From Dryomyza anilis (Eukaryota; Arthropoda; Insecta; Diptera; Dryomyzidae), in contig OX638131.1 of the NCBI GenBank assembly GCA_951804985.1, positions 53,255,078-53,319,077 of the forward strand: a stretch of 64,000 bases of DNA, read 5' to 3'. Shown here in pieces: positions 21,343 to 33,175 of the stretch (position 1 is its first letter; every line of letters starts with the position of its first letter). A program made the position numbers and the translations under genes. The notes beneath the pieces are model-generated. The model did not search any database. It was not told the origin of the DNA and saw nothing but the letters and a program-made list of their open reading frames with translations.

Positions 21343-22681
21343 CACAGCAAATCTTAAAGATCAGACATCAAGGTTAGCCCGTTTCAGGCATAAATTATCA
21401 GAATATGATTACGAAATATCTTACAAACCAGGTAAACAGAATTTGAACGCAGATGCTTTAAGTAGAATTCCACATCCAGAACCAGATATTACTGCGGTCC
21501 AAACACGGTCTAAGACCACACAGAATAAATTAGATAATCAAATTTCAAAAACCAAAAAACAAGTGAGCACGCCAGTACTGGATGAAATAACAACAGACAC
21601 CAAGAACGAATTAAACTCAAGTCTACTATTAACTGACCCAGAGGAAATTAAAACTGTTATAAAAGACTTTCATGACTCAGCATTTGGAGGTCACCAGGGC
21701 GCAGTGAAAACATATTTTAGAATCAGAAAACAATTTAAGTGGAAAGGTATGCAGAAACAAATAAAAGATTACGTTAAGAATTGTCAAAAATGCCAAGTAA
21801 ATAAAAGTTCTAGGCTTACTAAAATGCCAATGGTTTTAACTGATACGCCTGTACGACCATTCGATAAAGTATACATGGATCTTGTAGGTATTTTACCGGA
21901 AACTATATCTGGAAATAAATATATATTAACTTTTCAAGATGATTTTTCAAAATATATGTGCTGCGTAGCTATCCCAGACGCAGAAGCAAGCACTGTAGCA
22001 AAAGCATTTTACGACGAAATTATTACAAGACATAACATACCAAAAGTATTGATAACCGACAATGGTTCGAATTTTGTTTCAAAATTATTTTCGGACACGT
22101 GTAAATTGTTAGGAATTAAAAAGTTACATATTACGCCATATCATCCACAGGCCAACGGCTCTTTGGAACGAAGCCACCGACCATTAGCAGAGTATTTACG
22201 AAGTTTTGCGAAAGAGGATGGATCAAACTGGGACCAGTGGTTAAATACAGCAATGCATGTACACAATAATACAATGCCTATGTCCACCGGGCAAACGCCT
22301 TTCCGTACTTTATACGGTTACGATTTTGAAATGCCAACCAATCTAAAACGCAAATGCTCACCAGTATATAATACCGATGATAGCAACAAGCTATTAAAAT
22401 ACCAAATTCAACGCACACACGAAATCGTACGACAAAATCAAGCCAGAGCCAAAGAAAAATCTAAGCAAAGCTATGATAGCTCATTACACCCAATAACATT
22501 CAAAGTAGGCGATAAAATTTTACTAAAAAATCAAAATAGGAAAAATAAATTTTCACCAGTTTGGGTGGGACCCTATGAGGTTCTTTCAATAAAAAGCCCT
22601 GTAACGACTGAGATTTGTATCAAGGGTAAAGCGAAAAAATTTCATAATAATTTGTTAAAAGCATACAACAGTATAGTTTAA
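21326..22681 (+). CDS. pol: Pol part 2: RNase H end and integrase
   Basis: After the two-base loss the protein resumes with HQPLRSTANLKDQ and the ADALSRIP linker. The zinc-binding domain follows as H-H (FHDSAFGGHQG) and CQKC near 21668-21800. The integrase core keeps all three acidic residues: VYMDLVG, LITDNGSNF, and the E of NGSLERSHRP. A C-terminal GPYEVLSIKSP segment resembles the usual GPY/F module. The coding sequence is open from the frameshift to the TAA at 22679-22681, so integrase itself looks intact but is separated from gag-pol by the shift. Confidence 0.88.
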   Translation, partial: HQPLRSTANLKDQTSRLARFRHKLSEYDYEISYKPGKQNLNADALSRIPHPEPDITAVQTRSKTTQNKLDNQISKTKKQVSTPVLDEITTDTKNELNSSLLLTDPEEIKTVIKDFHDSAFGGHQGAVKTYFRIRKQFKWKGMQKQIKDYVKNCQKCQVNKSSRLTKMPMVLTDTPVRPFDKVYMDLVGILPETISGNKYILTFQDDFSKYMCCVAIPDAEASTVAKAFYDEIITRHNIPKVLITDNGSNFVSKLFSDTCKLLGIKKLHITPYHPQANGSLERSHRPLAEYLRSFAKEDGSNWDQWLNTAMHVHNNTMPMSTGQTPFRTLYGYDFEMPTNLKRKCSPVYNTDDSNKLLKYQIQRTHEIVRQNQARAKEKSKQSYDSSLHPITFKVGDKILLKNQNRKNKFSPVWVGPYEVLSIKSPVTTEICIKGKAKKFHNNLLKAYNSIV

Positions 22682-23820
22682 ATAAACACTGTAGAATTAA
22701 ATAAACACTTGCTGCAACAAGAACCAATAATTTTTAACATCATTGAAATAAAGTCAAATAGTAAGTGCAGGACAGAATAGCTAAGTATTACATATTGAGA
22801 ATGACTGGTATTGCTTCGTGTACTAACGAATTTGAAACTACAAAAGAAAAGAATAGAGAAAAACTATATTTTTTTTAAATGAAGATATTAAATAAATTAA
22901 TTTTAAATAATTTATAAAATCCAAAAAAAATTTAATGTAATATTGCCAAAATACAAATCGCAGAGAAAGTAGCTATGTATTAATTGAAGATGACTAGCAT
23001 TGAATATAAACAAATAACAAAATCAAGTTATTATTTGAGGTACGAATTTGCAAGGTATAAAAATTACGTTGTCATTAAAATTGCGATAGGTCAGTACCTA
23101 CCTCAATGGCATTTTAAACATACATGTTCATTGTGCATAAAGCGCAATGCTCCCAGCTCATATTAATATAGAAGGCTTGAAAATATTCATATGCCAACCG
23201 ATTAAATGCACTTCAGCACTTTACAGGCAGAAGCCAATAACGTACTGGAACTGAAACGAGATACGGTAGTGCAGCGACAAAACTGACTAATATTTTTTAT
23301 CATTATCAGAATTTTCATTCATGAAACTAAATATATTAATGCAGATATGCATTAATATAGCAAACTAACAAACGTTTTACATTCATCATTACACGGTAAT
23401 GAAAATAAATAAGTACAATAGAGATGTACAAAACTAAATATTTAACAACTTAATATAGCAAATACATTTATGTAATGCTAAGAGGTCGCGCGCGCTTATT
23501 TCTAAAATATTAGTTAGTGCATGAGTAAATAGCTAAGTATTGTTGAATATGACTAGCATTTAACCATGTACTACTGGGATTGTATATACAACATTTTGTA
23601 TTACAACAATACAGAAACATATTTAAATGTATGTTTCTAAACTAAATCATTTAGTACATGTTAACACATATATTAACTACTATAAATATTTAAAGTATAA
23701 TTATGGCCAACGCCTTAACAATATGTATTAAGGGGTAAAATGAGAAAGAAAACTACATAAAATTATTAAGGATTCCATTTATATATGTAAAAAAAATGGA
23801 ATTTCGTCTTTTTACAATAT
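22682..23820 (+). other. Pol-env spacer with a three-fold repeated motif
   Basis: About 1.1 kb without a coding frame. A motif of the form TAGCTAAGTATT...TTGA..ATGACTRGYATT occurs at 22778-22813, 22970-23002 and 23530-23560. The spacer also contains the left breakpoint (23343) of the tandem duplication. It may hold the splice acceptor for env messenger RNA. Confidence 0.6.
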
Positions 23821-25761
23821 GAAATAAAGAGCAAAACTTTAGAATTGTCACACTGGTCCTGATGTTGGCAGCCAAGGAAGCAGTCAACATCACACAGACA
23901 TCAATTAATGATACAAGATTATTCATTGAGAAGACAACTGATGCTTTGTTCTACAATGATGAATGGACGATAGTAGCCAAGTTTAAACCGCTACAACTGA
24001 ACGATTTCCTGGAGCTGACAAACAAATACATAATCACGGCAAACACAATGTGCGAACAAATGAGCACCGGACCCAGCATAAAAAGATCATGTATAGCAGC
24101 AACACGGGAAACCACGGCAATAATAGCCACACTACAGAAAAATGAAGAAATAATTAAGCGCACAATAAAGAGTAACCGACAAAAGAGATCACTCAATTTC
24201 ATTGGCGAAGGACTCAACTGGGCTTTTGGACTGATAAAGAAAGAGACTATCTATAAACATCTCAATGACATTGAAGATAATGAACATAAAACATACGAAA
24301 TTATGAAAAGACAAATTACGGTGATTTCATAAAATTGTAACAAGATAGCAGAACCCTTACTGAATTCCTTGAAGGAAGTCGAAAATCTGCAAAATGTGTT
24401 AAACATAACAATAAGAACACAAAAATACATAAATGAAAAAATAAACCAACAAGTTAGTCATTTACTATTCATGATGGATACCTTGGAAATTCAATCTACA
24501 ATTAATGCAAACCTAATCGAAATTCAAGGACAACAGCTGATGGAAATGGCAATCATAGATGATCTATACAAGGGACGATTACACCCGACAATTATAGACC
24601 AGAGCGAGTTAGATGAAATGCTGACTAGCCTCACGTTAAGAGGAAAGACGAAGTGGTTCATACAAAAATCATTCGAAATGCACCGTGCATCAACAGTACG
24701 AGTTTTCCCAGACACAGACGGCCTAATAATAGTCATCAAGATGATTTGTTGTTCACATTATATAGAATTTACCCAATACCCACAAATATTAATGAAGAAT
24801 GGGATGCATTGGTTAAAACAACATATGACTACATATCAGAAGCAGAAGACCGGAGCAAATACATAGGTCTAACGAATAAAGATCACAGCAAATGCATTTT
24901 GGTTAGCCAACATACGGACAAAGAAATTACACTATGCAAACGTCCAGGAACCATACTAACAACAACAGCAACGCACTATGTGAAGTCGCGCTGATTCAAC
25001 ACATTACAGATATTAAAGATACCTGTGAACATGTTGCAATCACAAGGAGTTCTGGCCTAGTAGTTAAACTATAGACACCAAACACATGGTTGTATAAATT
25101 CAATACACCAGCCTTTTTCGAAGCAGTTTGTGGGTCAAATATACCCACATTGACACTATCCGGCCTGGGTTGGATGTCCATAAATGAAGCTTGCAACTTA
25201 CACAACAAAGAAATGATACTGCCATACGAGTTTACACATCAAAGCATTAGGAATATAACATACAAGAAGGAAGAACATACGGTTATAATAGAAAATTTAC
25301 AAGGCAATTGGTCATCATTACCATATTCAAATATATTACAAACATCGTTACCGATCTTGGTGTCAGATCACAACAAAATAAGATCAGGATTAAGAGATGG
25401 GCATCGTGATTTCGACGAAATATTACTACAATTAACTGATAACCAGGAACGCAAAGAATTACTTAATCGTCAAAATGAAATAACGAAAACCGCAACAATA
25501 GATGTAGAAGCGGCTAAGGAAAACCTTGAAATGGTGTCAAATACATTTCCCAGCAAGAAATCCCCACTCGAAAAAATCGGTTCATTGCGGAAAATAACAA
25601 TGCAGAAACCAAACACCACAACACCCATATCAAGTCAACGAACGAAGTCACATGAAATAGAAGCCAATACGTCAGAAACAACAACAACGCATCGGACTAC
25701 TACCGTAGAACAGCAGCAGTCAGCAACGAAAACATCGGGACCAGGTTTTTATTATATATAA
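23820..25761 (+). pseudogene. env: Env glycoprotein pseudogene, copy 1
   Basis: The first ATG of the long frame is at 23862, but the frame is open for about 15 codons upstream and encodes a hydrophobic stretch, which fits translation from a spliced message as in gypsy. A basic furin-type site, RQKR, lies near 24178-24189 and is followed by SLNFIGEGLNWAFG, resembling the region after the cleavage site of baculovirus F-like envelope proteins. Lesions: a TAA at 24330-24332, a frameshift near 24745, another near 24985, and a TAG at 25072-25074. The C-terminal piece (25090-25761) is threonine-rich and shows no membrane anchor. Env would mediate entry into cells. This copy cannot. Confidence 0.82.
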
Positions 25762-26003
25762 CTGGAAATTACAACCCTTAATTTACTAATATCCATTAAA
25801 TATTATATAAGTAAAGATCATAACTTCAGAACTAATAGAACTTAACGTAATTTATACCACATAAAACAATGTAAAAAGAAAAAACTATTATTCTTTTTAA
25901 TAATAATTTTCTCTTCAAAAATAATTAAAATAATACAAAAGAAAAAAAACTATTATTCTTCTTAATAATAATATTTTTTTTTCTTTCAATAAGGGGGGAG
26001 GTA
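25762..26003 (+). other. Env 3' untranslated region and polypurine tract
   Basis: Two A/T-rich blocks of the form AAACTATTATTCTT..TTAATAATAATTTT repeat here. They end in AAGGGGGGAGGTA directly before the LTR, the expected plus-strand primer. Confidence 0.75.
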
Positions 26004-26577
26004 TGTTGTGTATCATAATCGTAGAGTTCACAGCTTACATATGATCCACTGTTGTGTATCATAATCGTGGAACTTACAGCGTGCTTATGATCCACAACAT
26101 AACATTTTTCTTTATGGCATACTTTTAGGGTTAAGCATTATGCATGTTAAACACAAACAGCATTTAATTGTCTTGGCGCACACAGCTTAACATAGCACAG
26201 GTATACACGCCCACGTTAAATAGGTCACTCAGATAAACGCTGACTTAGTTATTTTAGAATGATGAAAGTACTCAATTTATTGTGAAATTATAAATACGCT
26301 GACTAAGTTATTTTAGCATGATGAAATTACTCAATTTATTGTGAAATTATAAGAATACGAGGTGTTAAGTAGAAGTTAAGTATAGACTAAGAATCAATTG
26401 TTTTCGATAAGCTGAACTGTCTACAAATAAGTGTTAAGTATAAGTGTAACCAACTTTTAAAGCGAAATAAAGTGTCTTGAAGTTGTTTTAAATAATATAA
26501 AGAAAGTAAAAAGGACTCAGTAAGTATAAATAGGATCAAGTTAAAGTCCTAGTAGAAGGACATTTTAACATACAACA
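26004..26577 (+). repeat. Errantivirus-like 3' LTR (574 bp), copy 1
   Basis: It is colinear with the 5' LTR but lacks about 11 bases near 26102 and about 14 bases near 26478. The first loss is absent from the duplicate LTR at 30671-31255. The second is shared by both. Confidence 0.92.
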
Positions 26578-26777
26578 CCTCTCGTCAGTAAATGGCAAAC
26601 CTACGAGAGTAAAACCATTGCATATGAAAAGCTCTCACCCGCCGTTCAGATTCGGCAATAAACTGTAGGTCCCACCACTTTGAGTACAAATATAACACGC
26701 ACAACTCAAAATGGTGAGGGAGCTCGGCCGAAGTTCTATACAGGACTGTAGCGCCAAACTATTATTATTATTATTAC
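26578..26777 (+). mobile_element. SINE, 3' half with (ATT)n tail
   Basis: This is the continuation of the SINE split at 17241, starting with the duplicated CCTC. It contains AAGCTCTCACCCGCCGTTC and TTTGAGTACAAATATAACACG, then ends in an ATT microsatellite at 26761. Together the halves give a SINE of about 300 bases. Confidence 0.82.
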
Positions 26778-28007
26778 TTATCTTGTTAGGGACGATATAG
26801 AGCCGCTTATCGGAATAAGATTGCAAACAGCGATCAGTGGAAAAATTACCAAGGAAATCACTATTGGCACTACGGCAGTTGAACATGATTTTATAGTGGC
26901 GGAAATAGTGTATGAAATAATACTTGGCATGGACTTCATGATGTAGAACGGTTTCACACTGGATTTAACAAGAAAAATCCTTTGTTATGTCAACACGGAG
27001 ATTCAACTAAACATAAGATTGTGACCAGAGCCGGAGACTTGAACAAGTTATTGCTCATAAAAATATACCACCTAAATCGGAAGCAGTTGCTTGGGCGAAA
27101 TTAAATGGAGATGGGATAAGATAGTTGTGGATTATTGAAGCGAATGATGCGTAAATTAACAGAAGTAATATTGTTGTCGGAAGAATATTAGTAGAAACGA
27201 CAATAGGCAAAGTAGAGTTGTTATAATAAGAGTTCTCAATATTAATCAAAAAAGGAATAGTATGTATTTAGGTGTCAAGAGGCATATGCGATTATAAATT
27301 GTGAAGCAAGTTTATCGAAGAACACCGCTACACAAAAAGTAGATAAGAAATTTACTCAAACTTTTATAAAGGAGTGGACTAAGGATTTAACTGTCAAAGA
27401 ATGTAATGTAATAGTAAAGTACAACAACTATTTGATAAACACTGGGTTGTATTCGCTTTTAAAGGTCAAAACGACGGGAGAACTTCCATCGTAAAATATC
27501 GAACAGACACTGGTGACTCTATACCAATTCGTCAAGCACCGAGAAGAGTGCCACTTGCCAAACGAATTGTCACATTAATTCGAAGAAATGGACAAAAATT
27601 GTGTGGATGAACCATCCGAAAGCCCAAGGAGGTCACCAGAGGTGTTGGTTAAAAAGAAGGATGGTAGTACTCGGTTTTGCGTTGATTACCAAAAGTTAAA
27701 TGATTAAACATGGTTTTGCCTATTTTGCAAGTAGTCTTCTCGAGTTAACAAGAAAGAACTGAGCTTTTCAATAAGCCGATGATCAAGAAAAGGATTTTTT
27801 GAAATGAAAAGAACTACTATGGTCGGCAGCAATTCTTCAATTCTAGGTGAAAATTTTGTACTTGGCACGGATGCAAGTGGATACAAGTGAAATAAGCGGA
27901 ATTCTTCCTCATGTGATCAATGGCCAAGAAAAAGTGATCGCATACTACAGTAAAATCTGGTCCAAGTCAGTGCGAAATTACTGTGTCACCAGGAGGGTGC
28001 TTCTTGC
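26778..28007 (+). mobile_element. pol: Gypsy relic: protease, reverse transcriptase start and RNase H, copy 1
   Basis: Stops and shifts break every frame, but gypsy motifs are clear: the protease end with IEPLIGIRLQTAISGK and ILGMDFM, a pre-RT segment with SIPIRQAPRRVP, RT entry VLVKKKDGSTRFCVDYQKLND near 27637-27705, and RNase H with FVLGTDASGYK near 27850. The catalytic core of reverse transcriptase is missing here too. It is the target into which the SINE inserted. The tandem duplication ends inside its RNase H at 28007. Confidence 0.8.
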
Positions 28008-28486
28008 AGATATGCATTAATATAGCAAACTAACAAACGTTTTACATTCATCATTACACGGTAATGAAAATAAATAAGTACAATAGAGATGTACAAAACT
28101 AAATATTTAACAACTTAATATAGCAAATACATTTATGTAATGCTAAGAGGTCGCGCGCGCATATTTCTAAAATATTAGTTAGTGCATGAGTAAATAGCTA
28201 AGTATTGTTGAATATGACTAGCATTTAACCATGTACTACTGGGATTGTATATACAACATTTTGTATTACAACAATACAGAAACATATTTAAATGTATGTT
28301 TCTAAACTAAATCATTTAGTACATGTTAACACATATATTAACTACTATAAATATTTAAAGTATAATTATGGCCAACGCCTTAACAATATGTATTAAGGGG
28401 TAAAATGAGAAAGAAAACTACATAAAATTATTAAGGATTCCATTTATATATGTAAAAAAAATTGAATTTCGTCTTTTTACAATATG

Positions 28487-30428
28487 AAATAAAGAGCAAA
28501 ACTTTAGAATTGTCACACTGGTCCTGATGTTGGCAGCCAAGGAAGCAGTCAACATCACACAGACATCAATTAATGATACAAGATTATTCATTGAGAAGAC
28601 AACTGATGCTTTGTTCTACAATGATGAATGGACGATAGTAGCCAAGTTTAAACCGCTACAACTGAACGATTTCCTGGAGCTGACAAACAAATACATAATC
28701 ACGGCAAACACAATGTGCGAACAAATGAGCACCGGACCCAGCATAAAAAGATCATGTATAGCAGCAACACGGGAAACCACGGCAATAATAGCCACACTAC
28801 AGAAAAATGAAGAAATAATTAAGCGCACAATAAAGAGTAACCGACAAAAGAGATCACTCAATTTCATTGGCGAAGGACTCAACTGGGCTTTTGGACTGAT
28901 AAAGAAAGAGAGACTATCTATAAACATCTCAATGACATTGAAGATAATGAACATAAAACATACGAAATTATGAAAAGACAAATTACGGTGATTTCATCAA
29001 ATTGTAACAAGATAGCAGAACCCTTACTGAATTCCTTGAAGGAAGTCGAAAATCTGCAAAATGTGTTAAACATAACAATAAGAACACAAAAATACATAAA
29101 TGAAAAAATAAACCAACAAGTTAGTCATTTACTATTCATGATGGATACCTTGGAAATTCAATCTACAATTAATGCAAACCTAATCGAAATTCAAGGACAA
29201 CAGCTGATGGAAATGGCAATCATAGATGATCTATACAAGGGACGATTACACCCGACAATTATAGACCAGAGCGAGTTAGATGAAATGCTGACTAGCCTCA
29301 CGTTAAGAGGAAAGACGAAGTGGTTCATACAAAAATCATTCGAAATGCACCGTGCATCAACAGTACGAGTTTTCCCAGACACAGACGGCCTAATAATAGT
29401 CATCAAGATGATTTGTTGTTCACATTATATAGAATTTACCCAATACCCACAAATATTAATGAAGAATGGGATGCATTGGTTAAAACAACATATGACTACA
29501 TATCAGAAGCAGAAGACCGGAGCAAATACATAGGTCTAACGAATAAAGATCACAGCAAATGCATTTTGGTTAGCCAACATACGGACAAAGAAATTACACT
29601 ATGCAAACGTCCAGGAACCATACTAACAACAACAGCAACGCACTATGTGAAGTCGCGCTGATTCAACACATTACAGATATTAAAGATACCTGTGAACATG
29701 TTGCAATCACAAGGAGTTCTGGCCTAGTAGTTAAACTATAGACACCAAACACATGGTTGTATAAATTCAATACACCAGCCTTTTTCGAAGCAGTTTGTGG
29801 GTCAAATATAGCCACATTGACACTATCCGGCCTGGGTTGGATGTCCATAAATGAAGCTTGCAACTTACACAACAAAGAAATGATACTGCCATACGAGTTT
29901 ACACATCAAAGCATTAGGAATATAACATACAAGAAGGAAGAACATACGGTTATAATAGAAAATTTACAAGGCAATTGGTCATCATTACCATATTCAAATA
30001 TATTACAAACATCGTTACCGATCTTGGTGTCAGATCACAACAAAATAAGATCAGGATTAAGAGATGGGCATCGTGATTTCGACGAAATATTACTACAATT
30101 AACTGATAACCAGGAACGCAAAGAATTACTTAATCGTCAAAATGAAATAACGAAAACCGCAACAATAGATGTAGAAGCGGCTAAGGAAAACCTTGAAATG
30201 GTGTCAAATACATTTCCCAGCAAGAAATCCCCACTCGAAAAAATCGGTTCATTGCGGAAAATAACAATGCAGAAACCAAACACCACAACACCCATATCAA
30301 GTCAACGAACGAAGTCACATGAAATAGAAGCCAATACGTCAGAAACAACAACAACGCATCGGACTACTACCGTAGAACAGCAGCAGTCAGCAACGAAAAC
30401 ATCGGGACCAGGTTTTTATTATATATAA
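28487..30428 (+). pseudogene. env: Env glycoprotein pseudogene, copy 2
   Basis: A duplicate of the env pseudogene at 23820-25761. It lacks the TAA found in copy 1 but has a 2-base insertion near 28911, just after the furin-type site, that shifts the frame and ends the first segment at 28973. The downstream frameshifts (near 29412 and 29650) and TAG (29739-29741) are shared with copy 1, so they predate the duplication. No promoter LTR lies upstream of this copy, so transcription would have to come from elsewhere. Confidence 0.82.
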
Positions 30429-30670
30429 CTGGAAATTACAACCCTTAATTTACTAATATCCATTAAATATTATATAAGTAAAGATCATAACTTCAGAACT
30501 AATAGAACTTAACGTAATTTATACCACATAAAACAATGTAAAAAGAAAAAACTATTATTCTTTTTAATAATAATTTTCTCTTCAAAAATAATTAAAATAA
30601 TACAAAAGAAAAAAAACTATTATTCTTCTTAATAATAATATTTTTTTTTCTTTCAATAAGGGGGGAGGTA

Positions 30671-31255
30671 TGTTGTGTATCATAATCGTAGAGTTCACAG
30701 CTTACATATGATCCACTGTTGTGTATCATAATCGTGGAACTTACAGCGTGCTTATGATCCACAACATAACATAACCAGTACATTTTTCTTTATGGCATAC
30801 TTTTAGGGTTAAGCATTATGCATGTTAAACACAAACAGCATTTAATTGTCTTGGCGCACACAGCTTAACATAGCACAGGTATACACGCCCACGTTAAATA
30901 GGTCACTCAGATAAACGCTGACTTAGTTATTTTAGAATGATGAAAGTACTCAATTTATTGTGAAATTATAAATACGCTGACTAAGTTATTTTAGCATGAT
31001 GAAATTACTCAATTTATTGTGAAATTATAAGAATACGAGGTGTTAAGTAGAAGTTAAGTATAGACTAAGAATCAATTGTTTTCGATAAGCTGAACTGTCT
31101 ACAAATAAGTGTTAAGTATAAGTGTAACCAACTTTTAAAGCGAAATAAAGTGTCTTGAAGTTGTTTTAAATAATATAAAGAAAGTAAAAAGGACTCAGTA
31201 AGTATAAATAGGATCAAGTTAAAGTCCTAGTAGAAGGACATTTTAACATACAACA
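30671..31255 (+). repeat. Errantivirus-like 3' LTR, duplicate copy (585 bp)
   Basis: Begins TGTTGTGTATC after the same GGGGGGAGGTA purine tract and ends ACATACAACA followed by CCTC. It keeps the 11 bases (around 30772) lost from the 26004 LTR, and so is closer to the 5' LTR there. Confidence 0.92.
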
Positions 31256-31452
31256 CCTCTCGTCAGTAAATGGCAAACCTACGAGAGTAAAACCATTGCA
31301 TATGAAAAGCTCTCACCCGCCGTTCAGATTCGGCAATAAACTGTAGGTCCCACCACTTTGAGTACAAATATAACACGCACAACTCAAAATGGTGAGGGAG
31401 CTCGGCCGAAGTTCTATACAGGACTGTAGCGCCAAACTATTATTATTATTAC
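31256..31452 (+). mobile_element. SINE 3' half, duplicate copy
   Basis: Same sequence as 26578-26777 with a slightly shorter ATT tail. It is part of tandem unit 2 and has no head. Confidence 0.85.
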
Positions 31453-33175
31453 TTATCTTGTTAGGGACGATATAGAGCCGCTTATCGGAATAAGATTGCA
31501 AACAGCGATCAGTGGAAAAATTACCAAGGAAATCACTATTGGCACTACGGCAGTTGAACATGATTTTATAGTGGCGGAAATAGTGTATGAAATAATACTT
31601 GGCATGGACTTCATGATGTAGAACGGTTTCACACTGGATTTAACAAGAAAAATCCTTAGTTATGTCAACACGGAGATTCAACTAAACATAAGATTGTGAC
31701 CAGAGCCGGAGACTTGAACAAGTTATTGCTCATAAAAATATACCACCTAAATCGGAAGCAGTTGCTTGGGCGAAATTAAATGGAGATGGGATAAGATAGT
31801 TGTGGATTATTGAAGCGAATGATGCGTAAATTAACAGAAGTAATATTGTTGTCGGAAGAATATTAGTAGAAACGACAATAGGCAAAGTAGAGTTGTTATA
31901 ATAAGAGTTCTCAATATTAATCAAAAAAGGAATAGTATGTATTTAGGTGTCAAGAGGCATATGCGATTATAAATTGTGAAGCAAGTTTATCGAAGAACAC
32001 CGCTACACAAAAAGTAGATAAGAAATTTACTCAAACTTTTATAAAGGAGTGGACTAAGGATTTAACTGTCAAAGAATGTAATGTAATAGTAAAGTACAAC
32101 AACTATTTGATAAACACTGGGTTGTATTCGCTTTTAAAGGTCAAAACGACGGGAGAACTTCCATCGTAAAATATCGAACAGACACTGGTGACTCTATACC
32201 AATTCGTCAAGCACCGAGAAGAGTGCCACTTGCCAAACGAATTGTCACATTAATTCGAAGAAATGGACAAAAATTGTGTGGATGAACCATCCGAAAGCCC
32301 AAGGAGGTCACCAGAGGTGTTGGTTAAAAAGAAGGATGGTAGTACTCGGTTTTGCGTTGATTACCAAAAGTTAAATGATTAAACATGGTTTTGCCTATTT
32401 TGCAAGTAGTCTTCTCGAGTTAACAAGAAAGAACTGAGCTTTTCAATAAGCCGATGATCAAGAAAAGGATTTTTTGAAATGAAAAGAACTACTATGGTCG
32501 GCAGCAATTCTTCAATTCTAGGTGAAAATTTTGTACTTGGCACGGATGCAAGTGGATACAAGTGAAATAAGCGGAATTCTTCCTCATGTGATCAATGGCC
32601 AAGAAAAAGTGATCGCATACTACAGTAAAATCTGGTCCAAGTCAGTGCGAAATTACTGTGTCACCAGGAGGGTGCTTCTTGCTGTAATCGAATGTGTGAA
32701 AAATTAACACATGTATTTCAACAGTCTCACTTGAGAACCGATCACGCAGCACTGAGATGGTTACTTAAGTTACAAAGTCCCAGAAGGGCAAATTTCGCGT
32801 TAAAACGATTACAGAGCTACGCTTTCAGCATCGAACATCGTAAAAGAGGACATCATTAAAATGCAGATGTTCTATCATTGAGACCGTGTAAACTAGCACC
32901 GAGGCAGACATTCATGACTGTTTTACCTGATTAAAAATGGACTCCGGAACAAATTCAAATTGTTCAAAAGAGTGTTCCCGATCTCACAAAAATTATAATG
33001 TTCAAGAATATCGTCTCGAATTCGGAGACGATATCTCGAATTTTCTCGTCTCACCCGCATCACTAGTTGCTTATATCGTGTATGGGAAAGTGAAGATGGC
33101 ACCTCCGCACTATGGATCAGATCGCATTAACAAAACTTTAGGTAAAAGTCATCGGAAAATAATGAAATAAACGGT
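31453..33175 (+). mobile_element. pol: Gypsy relic, duplicate copy plus its original 3' continuation
   Basis: Repeats the protease, RT-entry and RNase H remnants of 26778-28007, then continues past 32682 with the end of RNase H (DHAALRWL-like motif near 32745, SPRRANFALKRLQSYAFSIEHR near 32775-32840) and a pre-integrase linker (WTPEQIQIVQKSVPDLTK near 32938-32990). Integrase is nearly absent; homology fades near 33170. Multiple stops are present. The mixture of motifs is typical of gypsy elements without env. Confidence 0.75.

Larger units (their letters stand above)
17242..26577 (+). mobile_element. Errantivirus-like (gypsy group) LTR retrotransposon with env
   Basis: LTRs at 17242-17840 and 26004-26577 begin TGTTGTGTATC and end ACATACAACA. 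The element is flanked by CCTC on both sides (17238-17241 and 26578-26581), the 4-bp duplication usual for gypsy-group integrases. The order is LTR, primer site, gag, protease, reverse transcriptase, RNase H, integrase, env, purine tract, LTR. Having env places it with the insect errantiviruses. It is defective: the reverse transcriptase core is missing, RNase H is frameshifted and env is broken. The LTRs differ by few substitutions plus two indels of about 11 and 14 bases, so insertion was recent relative to these defects. Confidence 0.93.
23343..28007 (+). repeat. Tandem duplication A, unit 1 (4665 bp)
   Basis: This unit is repeated directly at 28008-32682. It runs from within the pol-env spacer through env, the 3' LTR, the SINE half and the gypsy relic. 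The junction reads CTTCTTGC-AGATATGC, where TGC is also the last part of the sequence before the unit (AATGC-AGATATGC), giving about 3 bp of microhomology. The units differ at only about ten sites. Confidence 0.93.
28008..32682 (+). repeat. Tandem duplication A, unit 2 (4675 bp)
   Basis: This is a near-identical copy of 23343-28007. Differences seen include a 2-base insertion in env near 28911, C for A at the site of the env TAA, G for C near 29811, one ATT unit fewer near 31440, and retention of 11 bases in the LTR. After 32682 the sequence continues into the rest of the gypsy RNase H, showing that unit 2 has the original right flank. Confidence 0.93.

Noticed and set aside
17242..26577. A replication-competent endogenous retrovirus
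   Set aside because: Reverse transcriptase lacks its catalytic core, RNase H is frameshifted and env is interrupted several times.
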